Below, piece by piece: positions 26,744 through 41,400 of a stretch of DNA of 64,000 nt; positions within the stretch are counted from its first letter, which is position 1, and every line of letters starts with the position of its first letter. Made by a program: the position numbers and the translations under genes. This stretch comes from Rhopalosiphum padi. Its lineage: Eukaryota > Arthropoda > Insecta > Hemiptera > Aphididae. The notes below the pieces were generated by a model. That model had not been told where the DNA came from. It saw only the letters and a list, made by a program, of their open reading frames with translations, and did no database searches. The stretch lies in the NCBI RefSeq assembly GCF_020882245.1, contig NW_026869996.1, forward strand, positions 10,714,969 to 10,778,968, read 5' to 3'.

Positions 26744-29700
26744 TTGACGATTTTTAATGATTTTTCACGAAAATCATGAATTTTCACCGATTTTTAATGT
26801 AGTTAATGACGATTTTTAAAGATTTTTCACGAATTTTATGGATTTTTACCACTTTTTAATGTAGGTAATGACGATTTTTAATGATTTTTCACGAATTTTT
26901 ATGGATTTTTACCAATTTTCAATGTAGTTATTGACGATTTTTAATGATTTTTCACGAATTTTATGGATTTTTAACCAATTTTCAATGTAGTTAATGACGA
27001 TTTTTAATGATTTTTCACGAATTTTATGGATTTTTACCACTTTTTAAATGTACTAATTGAGTATTTTTAATGATTTTTGAGGGTATTTTATGGAGGTAGT
27101 GACGTCATTTATGGACTTTTTAAGGAATTTTTATGGATTTTTACCACTTATTAATGTATTTATGACGATTTTTAAAGATTTTTCACAAATTTTATGGATT
27201 TTTACCACTTTTTAATGTAGTTAATGACGATTTTTAAAGATTTTTGAGGGTATTTTATGGAGGTAGTGAGGTCATTTATGGACTTTTTAAGGAATTTTAT
27301 GTATTTTTAGCGCTTTTTTGTGGATAAATTGAAGAAATTTATGAATTTTCACCGATTTTTAATGTAGTTTATGACGATTTTTAAAGATTATTCACGAATT
27401 TTATGGATTTTTACCACTTTTTAATGTAGTTAATGACGATTTTTAATGATTTTTGAGGGTATTTTATGGAGGTAGTGAGGTCATTTATGGACTTTTTAAG
27501 GAATTTTATGTATTTTTAGCGCTTTTTTGTGGATTAATTGAAGAAATTTATGAATTTTCACCGATTTTTAATGTAGTTAATGACGATTTTTAAAGATTTT
27601 TCACGAATTTTATGGATTTTTACCACTTTTTAATGTAGTTAATGACGATATTTAATGATTTTTGAGGGTATTTTATGGAGGTAGTGACGTCATTTATGGA
27701 CTTTTTAAGGAATTTTATGTATTTTTAGCGTTTTTTGTGGATTAATTGAAGAAATTTATGAATTTTCACCGATTTTTAATGTAGTTTATGACGATTTTTA
27801 AAGATTTTTCACGAAATTCATGAATTTTCACCGATTTTTAATGTAGTTAATGACGATTTTTAATGATTTTTCACGAATTTTATGGATTTTTAACACTTTT
27901 TAATGTACTAATTGAGTATTTTAAATGATTTTTGAGGGTATTTTATGGAGGTAGTGAGGTCATTTATGGACTTTTTAAGGAATTTTATGGATTTTTTAGC
28001 GCTCTTTTGTGGATTAATTGAAGAAATTTATGAATTTTCACCGATTTTTAATGTAGTTAATGACGATTTTTAAAGATTTTTCACGAATTTTATGGATTTT
28101 TACCACTTTTTAATGTAGTTAATGACGATTTTTAATGATTCTTCACGAATTTTATTGATTCCCACCACTTTTTAATGTAGTTAATGACGATTTATAATGA
28201 TTTTTCACAAATTCTATGGATTTTTACCACTTTTTAATGTAGTTAATGACGATTTTTAATGATTTTTCACGAATTTTATGGATTTTTACAACTTTTTAAT
28301 GTACTAATTGAGTAATTTTAATGATTTTTGAGGGTATTTTATGGAGGTAGTGACGTCATTTATGGACTTTTTAAGGAATTTTATGGATTTTTACCACTTA
28401 TTAATGTAGTTAATGACGATTTTTAATGATTTTTTAGGGTATTTTATGGAGGTAGTGAGGTCATTTATGGACTTTTTAATGAATTTTATGTATTTTTAGC
28501 GCTTTTTTGTGGATTAATTGAAGAAATTTATGAATTTTCACCGATTTTTAATGTAGTTAATGACGATTTTTAATGATTTTTCACGAAAATCATGAATTTT
28601 CACCGATTTTTAATGTAGTTAATGACGATTTTTAAAGATTTTTCACGAATTTTATGGATTTTTACCACTTTTTAATGTAGGTAATGACGATTTTTAATGA
28701 TTTTTCACGAATTTTTATGGATTTTTACCAATTTTCAATGTAGTTATTGACGATTTTTAATGATTTTTCACGAATTTTATGGATTTTAACCAATTTTCAA
28801 TGTAGTTAATGACGATTTTTAATGATTTTTCACGAATTTTATGGATTTTTACCACTTTTTAATGTACTAATTGAGTATTTTTAATGATTTTTGAGGGTAT
28901 TTTATGGAGGTAGTGACGTCATTTATGGACTTTTTAAGGAATTTTATGGATTTTTACCACTTATTAATGTATTTATGACGATTTTTAAAGATTTTTCACA
29001 AATTTTATGGATTTTTACCACTTTTTAATGTAGTTAATGACGATTTTTAAAGATTTTTGAGGGTATTTTATGGAGGTAGTGAGGTCATTTATGGACTTTT
29101 TAAGGAATTTTATGTATTTTTAGCGCTTTTTTGTGGATAAATTGAAGAAATTTATGAATTTTCACCGATTTTTAATGTAGTTTATGACGATTTTAAAGGA
29201 TTATTCACGAATTTTATGGATTTTTACCACTTTTTAATGTAGTTAATGACGATTTTTAATGATTTTTGAGGGTATTTTATGGAGGTAGTGAGGTCATTTA
29301 TGGACTTTTTAAGGAATTTTATGTATTTTTAGCGCTTTTTTGTGGATTAATTGAAGAAATTTATGAATTTTCACCGATTTTTAATGTAGTTAATGACGAT
29401 TTTTAAAGATTTTCACGAAATTCATGAATTTTCACCGATTTTTAATGTAGTTAATGACGATTTTTAATGATTTTTTCACGAATTTTATGGATTTTTAACA
29501 CTTATTAATGTACTAATTGAGTATTTTTAATGATTTTTGATGGTATTTTATGGAGGTAGTGAGGTCATTTATGGACTTTTTAAGGAATTTTATGGATTTT
29601 TAGCGCTCTTTTGTGGATTAATTGAAGAAATTTATGAATTTTCACCGATTTTTAATGTAGTTAATGACGATTTTTAAAGATTTTTCACGAATTTTATGGA

Positions 29701-32700
29701 TTTTTACCACTTTTTAATGTAGTTAATGACGATATTTAATGATTTTTGAGGGTATTTTATGGAGGTAGTGACGTCATTTATGGACTTTTTAAGGAATTTT
29801 ATGTATTTTTAGCGTTTTTTGTGGATTAATTGAAGAAATTTATGAATTTTCACTGATTTTTAATGTAGTTTATGACGATTTTAAAGATTTTTCACGAAAT
29901 TCATGAATTTTCACCGATTTTTAATGTAGTTAATGACGATTTTTAATGATTTTTCACGAATTTTATGGATTTTTAACACTTTTTAATGTACTAATTGAGT
30001 ATTTTAAATGATTTTTGAGGGTATTTTATGGAGGTAGTGAGGTCATTTATGGACTTTTTAAGGAATTTTATGTATTTTTAGCGCTTTTTTGTGGATTAAT
30101 TGAAGAAATTTATGAATTTTCACCGATTTTTAATGTAGTTAATGACGATTTTTAAAGATTTTTCACGAAATTCATGAATTTTCACCGATTTTTAATGTAG
30201 TTAATGACGATTTTTAATGATTTTTCACGAATTTTATGGATTTTTAACACTTATTAATGTACTAATTGAGTATTTTTAATGATTTTTGATGGTATTTTAT
30301 GGAGGTAGTGAGGTCATTTATGGACTTTTTAAGGAATTTTATGGATTTTTAGCGCTCTTTTGTGGATTAATTGAAGAAATTTATGAATTTTCACCGATTT
30401 TTAATGTAGTTAATGACGATTTTTAAAGATTTTTCACGAATTTTATGGATTTTTACCACTTTTTAATGTAGTTAATGACGATATTTAATGATTTTTGAGG
30501 GTATTTTATGGAGGTAGTGACGTCATTTATGGACTTTTTAAGGAATTTTATGTATTTTTAGCGTTTTTTGTGGATTAATTGAAGAAATTTATGAATTTTC
30601 ACTGATTTTTAATGTAGTTTATGACGATTTTTAAAGATTTTTCACGAAATTCATGAATTTTCACCGATTTTTAATGTAGTTAATGACGATTTTTAAAGAT
30701 TTTTCACGAAATTCATGAATTTTCACCGATTTTTAATGTAGTTAATGACGATTTTTAATGATTTTTCACGAATTTTATGGATTTTTAACACTTATTAATG
30801 TACTAATTGAGTATTTTTAATGATTTTTGAGGGTATTTTTATGGAGGTAGTGAGGTCATTTATGGACTTTTTAAGGAATTTTATGGATTTTTAGCGCTCT
30901 TTTGTGGATTAATTGAAGAAATTTATGAATTTTCACCGATTTTTAATGTAGTTAATGACGATTTTTAAAGATTTTTCACGAATTTTATGGATTTTTACCA
31001 CTTTTTAATGTAGTTAATGACGATATTTAATGATTTTTGAGGGTATTTTATGGAGGTAGTGACGTCATTTATGGACTTTTTAAGGAATTTTATGTATTTT
31101 TAGCGTTTTTTGTGGATTAATTGAAGAAATTTATGAATTTTCACCGATTTTTAATGTAGTTTATGACGATTTTTAAAGATTTTTCACGAAATTCATGAAT
31201 TTTCACCGATTTTTAATGTAGTTAATGACGATTTTTAATGATTTTTCACGAATTTTATGGATTTTTAACACTTTTTAATGTACTAATTGAGTATTTTAAA
31301 TGATTTTTGAGGGTATTTTATGGAGGTAGTGAGGTCATTTATGGACTTTTTAAGGAATTTTATGGATTTTTAGCGCTCTTTTGTGGATTAATTGAAGAAA
31401 TTTATGAATTTTCACCGATTTTTTAATGTAGTTAATGACGATTTTTAAAGATTTTTCACGAATTTTATGGATTTTTACCACTTTTTAATGTAGTTAATGA
31501 CGATTTTTAATGATTCTTCACGAATTTTATTGATTCCCACCACTTTTTAATGTAGTTAATGACGATTTATAATGATTTTTCACAAATTCTATGGATTTTT
31601 ACCACTTTTTAATGTAGTTAATGACGATTTTTAATGATTTTTCACGAATTTTATGGATTTTTACAACTTTTTAATGTACTAATTGAGTAATTTTAATGAT
31701 TTTTGAGGGTATTTTATGGAGGTAGTGGACGTCATTTATGGACTTTTTAAGGAATTTTATGGATTTTTTACCACTTATTAATGTAGTTAATGACGATTTT
31801 TAATGATTTTTTAGGGTATTTTATGGAGGTAGTGAGGTTCATTTATGGACTTTTTAATGAATTTTATGTATTTTTAGCGCTTTTTTGTGGATTAATTGAA
31901 GAAATTTATGAATTTTCACCGATTTTTAATGTAGTTAATGACGATTTTTAATGATTTTTCACGAAAATCATGAATTTTCACCGATTTTTAATGTAGTTAA
32001 TGACGATTTTTAAAGATTTTTCACGAATTTTATGGATTTTACCACTTTTTAATGTAGGTAATGACGATTTTTAATGATTTTTCACGAATTTTTATGGATT
32101 TTTACCAATTTTCAATGTAGTTATTGACGATTTTTAATGATTTTTCACGAATTTTATGGGATTTTAACCAATTTTCAATGTAGTTAATGACGATTTTTAA
32201 TGATTTTTCACGAATTTTATGGATTTTTACCACTTTTTAATGTACTAATTGAGTATTTTTAATGATTTTTGAGGGTATTTTATGGAGGTAGTGACGTCAT
32301 TTATGGACTTTTTAAGGAATTTTATGGATTTTTTACCACTTATTAATGTATTTATGACGATTTTTAAAGATTTTTCACAAATTTTATGGATTTTTTACCA
32401 CTTTTTAATGTAGTTAATGACGATTTTTAAAGATTTTTGAGGGTATTTTATGGAGGTAGTGAGGTCATTTATGGACTTTTTAAGGAATTTTATGTATTTT
32501 TTAGCGCTTTTTTGTGGATAAATTGAAGAAATTTATGAATTTTCACCGATTTTTAATGTAGTTTATGACGATTTTTAAAGATTATTCACGAATTTTATGG
32601 ATTTTTTACCACTTTTTAATGTAGTTAATGACGATTTTTAATGATTTTTGAGGGTATTTTATGGAGGTAGTGAGGTCATTTATGGACTTTTTAAGGAATT

Positions 32701-33910
32701 TTATGTATTTTTAGCGCTTTTTTGTGGATTAATTGAAGAAATTTATGAATTTTCACCGATTTTTAATGTAGTTAATGACGATTTTTAAAGATTTTTCACG
32801 AAATTCATGAATTTTCACCGATTTTTAATGTAGTTAATGACGATTTTTAATGATTTTTCACGAATTTTATGGATTTTTAACACTTATTAATGTACTAATT
32901 GAGTATTTTTAATGATTTTTGATGGTATTTTATGGAGGTAGTGAGGTCATTTATGGACTTTTTAAGGAATTTTATGGATTTTTAGCGCTCTTTTGTGGAT
33001 TAATTGAAGAAATTTATGAATTTTCACCGATTTTTAATGTAGTTAATGACGATTTTTAAAGATTTTTCACGAATTTTATGGATTTTTACCACTTTTTAAT
33101 GTAGTTAATGACGATATTTAATGATTTTTGAGGGTATTTTATGGAGGTAGTGACGTCATTTATGGACTTTTTAAGGAATTTTATGTATTTTTAGCGTTTT
33201 TTGTGGATTAATTGAAGAAATTTATGAATTTTCACTGATTTTTTAATGTAGTTTATGACGATTTTTAAAGATTTTTCACGAAATTCATGAATTTTCACCG
33301 ATTTTTAATGTAGTTAATGACGATTTTTAATGATTTTTCACGAATTTTATGGATTTTTAACACTTTTTTAATGTACTAATTGAGTATTTTAAATGATTTT
33401 TGAGGGTATTTTATGGAGGTAGTGAGGTCATTTATGGACTTTTTAAGGAATTTTATGGATTTTTAGCGCTCTTTTGTGGATTAATTGAAGAAATTTATGG
33501 ATTTTAACCAATTTTCAATGTAGTTAATGACGATTTTTAATGATTCTTCACGAATTTTATTGATTCCCACCATTTTTTAATGTAGTTAATGACGATTTAT
33601 AATGATTTTTCACAAATTCTATGGATTTTTACCACTTTTTAATGTAGTTAATGACGATTTTTAATGATTTTTCACGAATTTTATGGATTTTTACAACTTT
33701 TTAATGTACTAATTGAGTAATTTTAATGATTTTTGAGGGTATTTTATGGAGGTAGTGACGTCATTTATGGACTTTTTAAGGAATTTTATGGATTTTTACC
33801 ACTTATTAATGTATTTATGACGATTTTTAAAGATTTTTCACAAATTTTATGGATTTTTACCACTTTTTAATGTAGTTAATGACGATTTTTAAAGATTTTT
33901 GAGGGTATTT
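26744..33910 (+). repeat. Satellite B, array 2
   Basis: This is the same 62-bp family and long variant module as array 1, in the same orientation. It additionally carries a distinctive sub-variant with CACGAAATTCATGAATTTTC or CACGAAAATCATGAATTTTC (26766, 28582, 31960), which is absent or rare in array 1. Modules with GACGATATTTAATG occur at 27644, 29728, 30477, 31019 and 33110. It ends abruptly in GAGGGTATTT, where satellite A begins. No gene is visible. Confidence 0.96.
27600..33540 (+). repeat. Duplication in satellite B with ~3.38-kb offset
   Basis: A multi-module stretch recurs about 3.38 kb downstream. Marker pairs are GACGATATTTAATG at 27644 and 31019 (3375) and at 29728 and 33110 (3382), CACGAAAATCATG at 28582 and 31960 (3378), and GATTCTTCACG with TTATTGATTCCC at 28137 and 31512 (3375). 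The slow increase in offset is caused by extra T residues in the downstream copy. A shorter 1816-bp offset links 26766 to 28582. Confidence 0.8.
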
Positions 33911-33925
33911 GATCTGCTTATAAAA
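33895..33925. other. Junction satellite B to satellite A
   Basis: Satellite B reads GAGGGTATTT up to 33910, and satellite A reads TTTGATCTGCTTATAAAAC from 33908. The shared TTT at 33908-33910 is a 3-bp microhomology. Satellite A resumes near the start of a 183-bp monomer and not at the HOR position where array 1 stopped, so the B block is not a simple insertion into one continuous A array. Confidence 0.85.
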
Positions 33926-35949
33926 CACATAATTCTCAAGTTAATCTCTTGAAACCTGGACCATTATATTAAGAAAATGATTCTAATTTATTATTATTAA
34001 CTTGCATAATCTCATTTAAGCAGATACTTCATTAAAACTATAAAACATGATTTTATATGATAATTTTGACGAATATTAAATATTTATTTTTTGATCTGCT
34101 TATAAAACAAACAATTCTCAAGATAATCTCTTGAAACCTGGACCACTATATTAAGAAAATGATTCTAATTTAATATTATTAACTTGCATACATCTCATTT
34201 AAGCAGATACTTCATTAAAACTATAAAACATGATTTTATATGATAATTTTGACGAATATAAAATATTTTTTTTTTGATCTGCTTATAAAACAAACAATTC
34301 TCAAGATAATCTCTTGAAACCTGGACCACTATATTAAGAAAATAATTGTAATTTATTATTATTAACTTGCATACATCTCATTTAAGCAGATACTTCATTA
34401 AAACTATAAAACATGATTTTATATGATAATTTTGACGAATATTAAATATTTTTTTTTTGAACTGCTTATAAAACACACAATTCTCAAGTTAATCTCTTGA
34501 AACCTGGACCATTATATTAAGAAAATGATTCTAATTTATTATTATTAACTTGCATACATCTCATTTAAGCAGATACTTCATTAAAACTATAAAACATGAT
34601 TTTATATGATAATTTTGACGAATATTAAATATTTATTTTTTGATCTGCTTATAAAACAAACAATTCTCAAGATAATCTCTTGAAACCTGGACCACTATAT
34701 TAAGAAAATGATTCTAATTTATTATTATTAACTTGCATACATCTCATTTAAGCAGATACTTCATTAAAACTATAAAACATGATTTTATATGATAATTTTG
34801 ATGAATAATATACATTTATTTTTTGAACTGCTTATAAAACACATAATTCTCAAGTTAATCTCTTGAAACCTGGACCATTATATTAAGAAAATGATTCTAA
34901 TTTATTATTATTAACTTGCATACATCTCATTTAAGCAGATACTTCATTAAAACTATAAAACATGATTTTATATGATAATTTTGACGAATATAAAATATTT
35001 TTTTTTTGAACTGCTTATAAAACACACAATTCTCAAGTTAATCTCTTGAAACCTGGACCATTATATTAAGAAAATGATTCTAATTTATTATTATTAACTT
35101 GCATACATCTCATTTAAGCAGATACTTCATTAAAACTATAAAACATGTTTTTATATGATAATTTTGATGAATAATATACATTTATTTTTTAAACTGCTTA
35201 TAAAACACACAATTATCAAGTTAATCTCTTGAAACCTGGACCATTATATTAAGAAAATGATTCTAATTTATTATTATTAACTTGCATACATCTCATTTAA
35301 GCAGGAACTTCATTAAAACTATAAAACATGATTTTATATGATAATTTTGACGAATATTAAATATTTATTTTTTGAACTGCTTATAAAACACACAATTCTC
35401 AAGTTAATCTCTTGAAACCTGGACCATTATATTAAGAAAATGATTAGAATTTATTATTACTAACTTGCATACATCTCATTTAAGCAGGAACTTCATTAAA
35501 ACAATAAAACATGATTTTATATGATAATTTTGACGAATATTAAATATTTATTTTTTGAACTGCTTATAAAACACACAATTCTCAAGTTAATCTCTTGAAA
35601 CCTGGACCATTATATTAAGAAAATGATTCTAATTTATTATTATTAACTTGCATACATCTCATTTAAGCAGATACTTCATTAAAACTATAAAACATGTTTT
35701 TATATGATAATTTTGATGAATAATATACATTTATTTTTTGAACTGCTTATAAAACACACAATTCTCAAGTTAATCTCTTGAAACCTGGACCATTATATTA
35801 AGAAAATGATTCTAATTTATTATTATTAACTTGCATACATCTCATTTAAGCAGGAACTTCATTAAAACTATAAAACATGATTTTATATGATAATTTTGAT
35901 GAATAATATACATTTATTTTTTGAACTGCTTATAAAACACATAATTCTC

Positions 35950-37855
35950 AAGTTAATCTCTTGAAACCTGGACCATTATATTAAGAAAATGATTCTAATT
36001 TATTATTATTAACTTGCATACATCTCATTTAAGCAGATACTTCATTAAAACTATAAAACATGATTTTATATGATAATTTTGACGAATATTAAATATTTAT
36101 TTTTTGATCTGCTTATAAAACAAACAATTCTCAAGATAATCTCTTGAAACCTGGACCACTATATTAAGAAAATGATTCTAATTTATTATTATTAACTTGC
36201 ATACATCTCATTTAAGCAGATACTTCATTAAAACTATAAAACATGATTTTATATGATAATTTTGATGAATAATATACATTTATTTTTTGAACTGCTTATA
36301 AAACACATAATTCTCAAGTTAATCTCTTGAAACCTGGACCATTATATTAAGAAAATGATTCTAATTTATTATTATTAACTTGCATACATCTCATTTCAGC
36401 AGATACTTCATTAAAACTATAAAACATGATTTTATATGATAATTTTGACGAATATTAAATATTTATTTTTTGATCTGCTTATAAAACAAACAATTCTCAA
36501 GATAATCTCTTGAAACCTGGACCACTATATTAAGAAAATGATTCTAATTTAATATTATTAACTTGCATACATCTCATTTAAGCAGATACTTCATTAAAAC
36601 TATAAAACATGATTTTATATGATAATTTTGACGAATATTAAATATTTTTTTTTTGAACTGCTTATAAAACACACAATTCTCAAGTTAATCTCTTGAAACC
36701 TGGACCATTATATTAAGAAAATGATTCTAATTTATTATTATTAACTTGCATACATCTCATTTAAGCAGATACTTCATTAAAACTATAAAACATGATTTTA
36801 TATGATAATTTTGACGAATATTAAATATTTATTTTTTGATCTGCTTATAAAACAAACAATTCTCAAGATAATCTCTTGAAACCTGGACCACTATATTAAG
36901 AAAATGATTCTAATTTATTATTATTAACTTGCATACATCTCATTTAAGCAGATACTTCATTAAAACTATAAAACATGATTTTATATGATAATTTTGATGA
37001 ATAATATACATTTATTTTTTGAACTGCTTATAAAACACATAATTCTCAAGTTAATCTCTTGAAACCTGGACCATTATATTAAGAAAATGATTCTAATTTA
37101 TTATTATTAACTTGCATACATCTCATTTCAGCAGATACTTCATTAAAACTATAAAACATGATTTTATATGATAATTTTGACGAATATTAAATATTTATTT
37201 TTTGATCTGCTTATAAAACAAACAATTCTCAAGATAATTTCTTGAAACCTGGACCACTATATTAAGAAAATGATTCTAATTTAATATTATTAACTTGCAT
37301 ACATCTCATTTAAGCAGATACTTCATTAAAACTATAAAACATGATTTTATATGATAATTTTGACGAATATTAAATATTTTTTTTTTGAACTGCTTATAAA
37401 ACACACAATTCTCAAGTTAATCTCTTGAAACCTGGACCATTATATTAAGAAAATGATTCTAATTTATTATTATTAACTTGCATACATCTCATTTAAGCAG
37501 ATACTTCATTAAAACTATAAAACATGATTTTATATGATAATTTTGACGAATATTAAATATTTATTTTTTGATCTGCTTATAAAACAAACAATTCTCAAGA
37601 TAATCTCTTGAAACCTGGACCACTATATTAAGAAAATGATTCTAATTTATTATTATTAACTTGCATACATCTCATTTAAGCAGATACTTCATTAAAACTA
37701 TAAAACATGATTTTATATGATAATTTTGATGAATAATATACATTTATTTTTTGAACTGCTTATAAAACACATAATTCTCAAGTTAATCTCTTGAAACCTG
37801 GACCATTATATTAAGAAAATGATTCTAATTTATTATTATTAACTTGCATACATTT
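35950..37855 (+). repeat. Four-monomer (732-bp) tandem duplication
   Basis: A stretch from about 35950 to 37120 matches the sequence 732 bp downstream. Markers are TCATTTCAGC at 36391 and 37123 and TTTAATATTATTAAC at 36548 and 37280. The offset equals 4 x 183 bp. Sequence before about 35950 and after about 37855 no longer matches at this offset. Confidence 0.85.
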
Positions 37856-38439
37856 CATTTAAGCAGATACTTTATAAACACTATAAAACATGATTTTATA
37901 TGATAATTTTGACGAATAATATATATTTATTTTTTGAACTGCTTATAAAACACACAATTCTCAAGTTAATCTCTTGAAACCTGGACCATTATCATAAAGA
38001 AAATGATTCTAATTTATTATTATTAACTTGCATACATCTCATTTAAGCAGATACTTCATTAAAACTATAAAACATGATTTTATATGATAATTTTGACGAA
38101 TATTACTTATTTATTTTTTGATCTGCTTATAAAACAAACAATTCTCAAGATAATCTCTTGAAACCTGGACCACTATATTAAGAAAATGATTAGAATTTAT
38201 TATTATTAACTTCCATACATCTCATTTAAGCAGATTTTTCATAAACACTATAAAACATGATTTTATATGATAATTTTGATGAATTAATATACATTTATTT
38301 TTTGAACTGCTTATAAAACACACAATTATCAAGTTAATCTCTTGAAACCTGGACCACTATATTAAGAAAATGATTCTAATTTATTATGATTAACTTGCAT
38401 ACATCTCATTTAAGCAGATACTTCATTAAAGCTATAAAA

Positions 38440-41400
38440 CATGATTTTATATGATAATTTTGACGAATATTAAATATTTATTTTTTGAACTGCTTATAAA
38501 ACACACAATTCTCAAGTTAATCTCTTGAAACCTGGACCATTATATTAAGAAAATGATTCTAATTTATTATTATTAACTTGCATACATCTCATTTAAGCAG
38601 ATACTTCATTAAAACTATAAAACATGTTTTTATATGATAATTTTGATGAATAATATACATTTATTTTTTGAACTGCTTATAAAACACACAATTCTCAAGT
38701 TAATCTCTTGAAACCTGGACCATTATATTAAGAAAATGATTCTAATTTATTATTATTAACTTGCATACATCTCATTTCAGCAGATACTTCATTAAAACTA
38801 TAAAACATGATTTTATATGATAATTTTGACGAATATTAAATATTTATTTTTTGATCTGCTTATAAAACAAACAATTCTCAAGATAATCTCTTGAAACCTG
38901 GACCACTATATTAAGAAAATGATTCTAATTTAATATTATTAACTTGCATACATCTCATTTAAGCAGATACTTCATTAAAACTATAAAACATGATTTTATA
39001 TGATAATTTTGACGAATATAAAATATTTTTTTTTTGATCTGCTTATAAAACAAACAATTCTCAAGATAATCTCTTGAAACCTGGACCACTATATTAAGAA
39101 AATAATTGTAATTTATTATTATTAACTTGCATACATCTCATTTAAGCAGATACTTCATTAAAACTATAAAACATGATTTTATATGATAATTTTGACGAAT
39201 ATTAAATATTTTTTTTTTGAACTGCTTATAAAACACACAATTCTCAAGTTAATCTCTTGAAACCTGGACCATTATATTAAGAAAATGATTCTAATTTATT
39301 ATTATTAACTTGCATACATCTCATTTAAGCAGATACTTCATTAAAACTATAAAACATGATTTTATATGATAATTTTGACGAATATTAAATATTTATTTTT
39401 TGATCTGCTTATAAAACAAACAATTCTCAAGTTAATCTCTTGAAACCTGGACCATTATATTAAGAAAATGATTCTAATTTATTATTATTAACTTGCATAC
39501 ATTTCATTTAAGCAGATACTTTATAAACACTATAAAACATGATTTTATATGATAATTTTGACGAATAATATATATTTATTTTTTGAACTGCTTATAAAAC
39601 ACACAATTCTCAAGTTAATCTCTTGAAACCTGGACCATTATCATAAAGAAAATGATTCTAATTTATTATTATTAACTTGCATACATCTCATTTAAGCAGA
39701 TACTTCATTAAAACTATAAAACATGATTTTATATGATAATTTTGACGAATATTACTTATTTATTTTTTGATCTGCTTATAAAACAAACAATTCTCAAGAT
39801 AATCTCTTGAAACCTGGACCATTATATTAAGAAAATGATTCTAATTTATTATTATTAACTTGCATACATCTCATTTAAGCAGATACATCATTAAAACTAT
39901 AAAACATGATTTTATATGATAATTTTGATGAATAATATACATTTATTTTTTGAACTGCTTATAAAACACATAATTCTCAAGTTAATCTCTTGAAACCTGG
40001 ACCATTATATTAAGAAAATGATTCTAATTTATTATTATTAACTTGCATACATCTCATTTAAGCAGATACTTCATTAAAACTATAAAACATGATTTTATAT
40101 GATAATTTTGACGAATATTAAATATTTATTTTTTGATCTGCTTATAAAACAAACAATTCTCAAGATAATCTCTTGAAACCTGGACCACTATATTAAGAAA
40201 ATGATTCTAATTTATTATTATTAACTTGCATACATCTCATTTAAGCAGATACTTCATTAAAACTATAAAACATGATTTTATATGATAATTTTGATGAATA
40301 ATATACATTTATTTTTTGAACTGCTTATAAAACACATAATTCTCAAGTTAATCTCTTGAAACCTGGACCATTATATTAAGAAAATGATTCTAATTTATTA
40401 TTATTAACTTGCATACATCTCATTTAAGCAGATACTTCATTAAAACTATAAAACATGATTTTATATGATAATTTTGATGAATAATATACATTTATTTTTT
40501 GAACTGCTTATAAAACACATAATTCTCAAGTTAATCTCTTGAAACCTGGACCATTATATTAAGAAAATGATTCTAATTTATTATTATTAACTTGCATACA
40601 TCTCATTTAAGCAGATACTTCATTAAAACTATAAAACATGATTTTATATGATAATTTTGACGAATATTAAATATTTATTTTTTGATCTGCTTATAAAACA
40701 AACAATTCTCAAGATAATCTCTTGAAACCTGGACCACTATATTAAGAAAATGATTCTAATTTATTATTATTAACTTGCATACATCTCATTTAAGCAGATA
40801 CTTCATTAAAACTATAAAACATGATTTTATATGATAATTTTGATGAATAATATACATTTATTTTTTGAACTGCTTATAAAACACATAATTCTCAAGTTAA
40901 TCTCTTGAAACCTGGACCATTATATTAAGAAAATGATTCTAATTTATTATTATTAACTTGCATACATCTCATTTAAGCAGATACTTCATTAAAACTATAA
41001 AACATGATTTTATATGATAATTTTGACGAATATTAAATATTTATTTTTTGATCTGCTTATAAAACAAACAATTCTCAAGATAATCTCTTGAAACCTGGAC
41101 CACTATATTAAGAAAATGATTCTAATTTATTATTATTAACTTGCATACATCTCATTTAAGCAGATACTTCATTAAAACTATAAAACATGATTTTATATGA
41201 TAATTTTGACGAATATAAAATATTTTTTTTTTGATCTGCTTATAAAACAAACAATTCTCAAGATAATCTCTTGAAACCTGGACCACTATATTAAGAAAAT
41301 GATTCTAATTTATTATTATTAACTTGCATACATCTCATTTAAGCAGATACTTCATTAAAACTATAAAACATGTTTTTATATGATAATTTTGATGAATAAT

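Noticed and set aside
26229..26787. Open frames of about 170-180 codons on both strands
   Set aside because: They exist only because translation runs through the 500 unknown bases of the gap. The real sequence on each side contributes a handful of codons.
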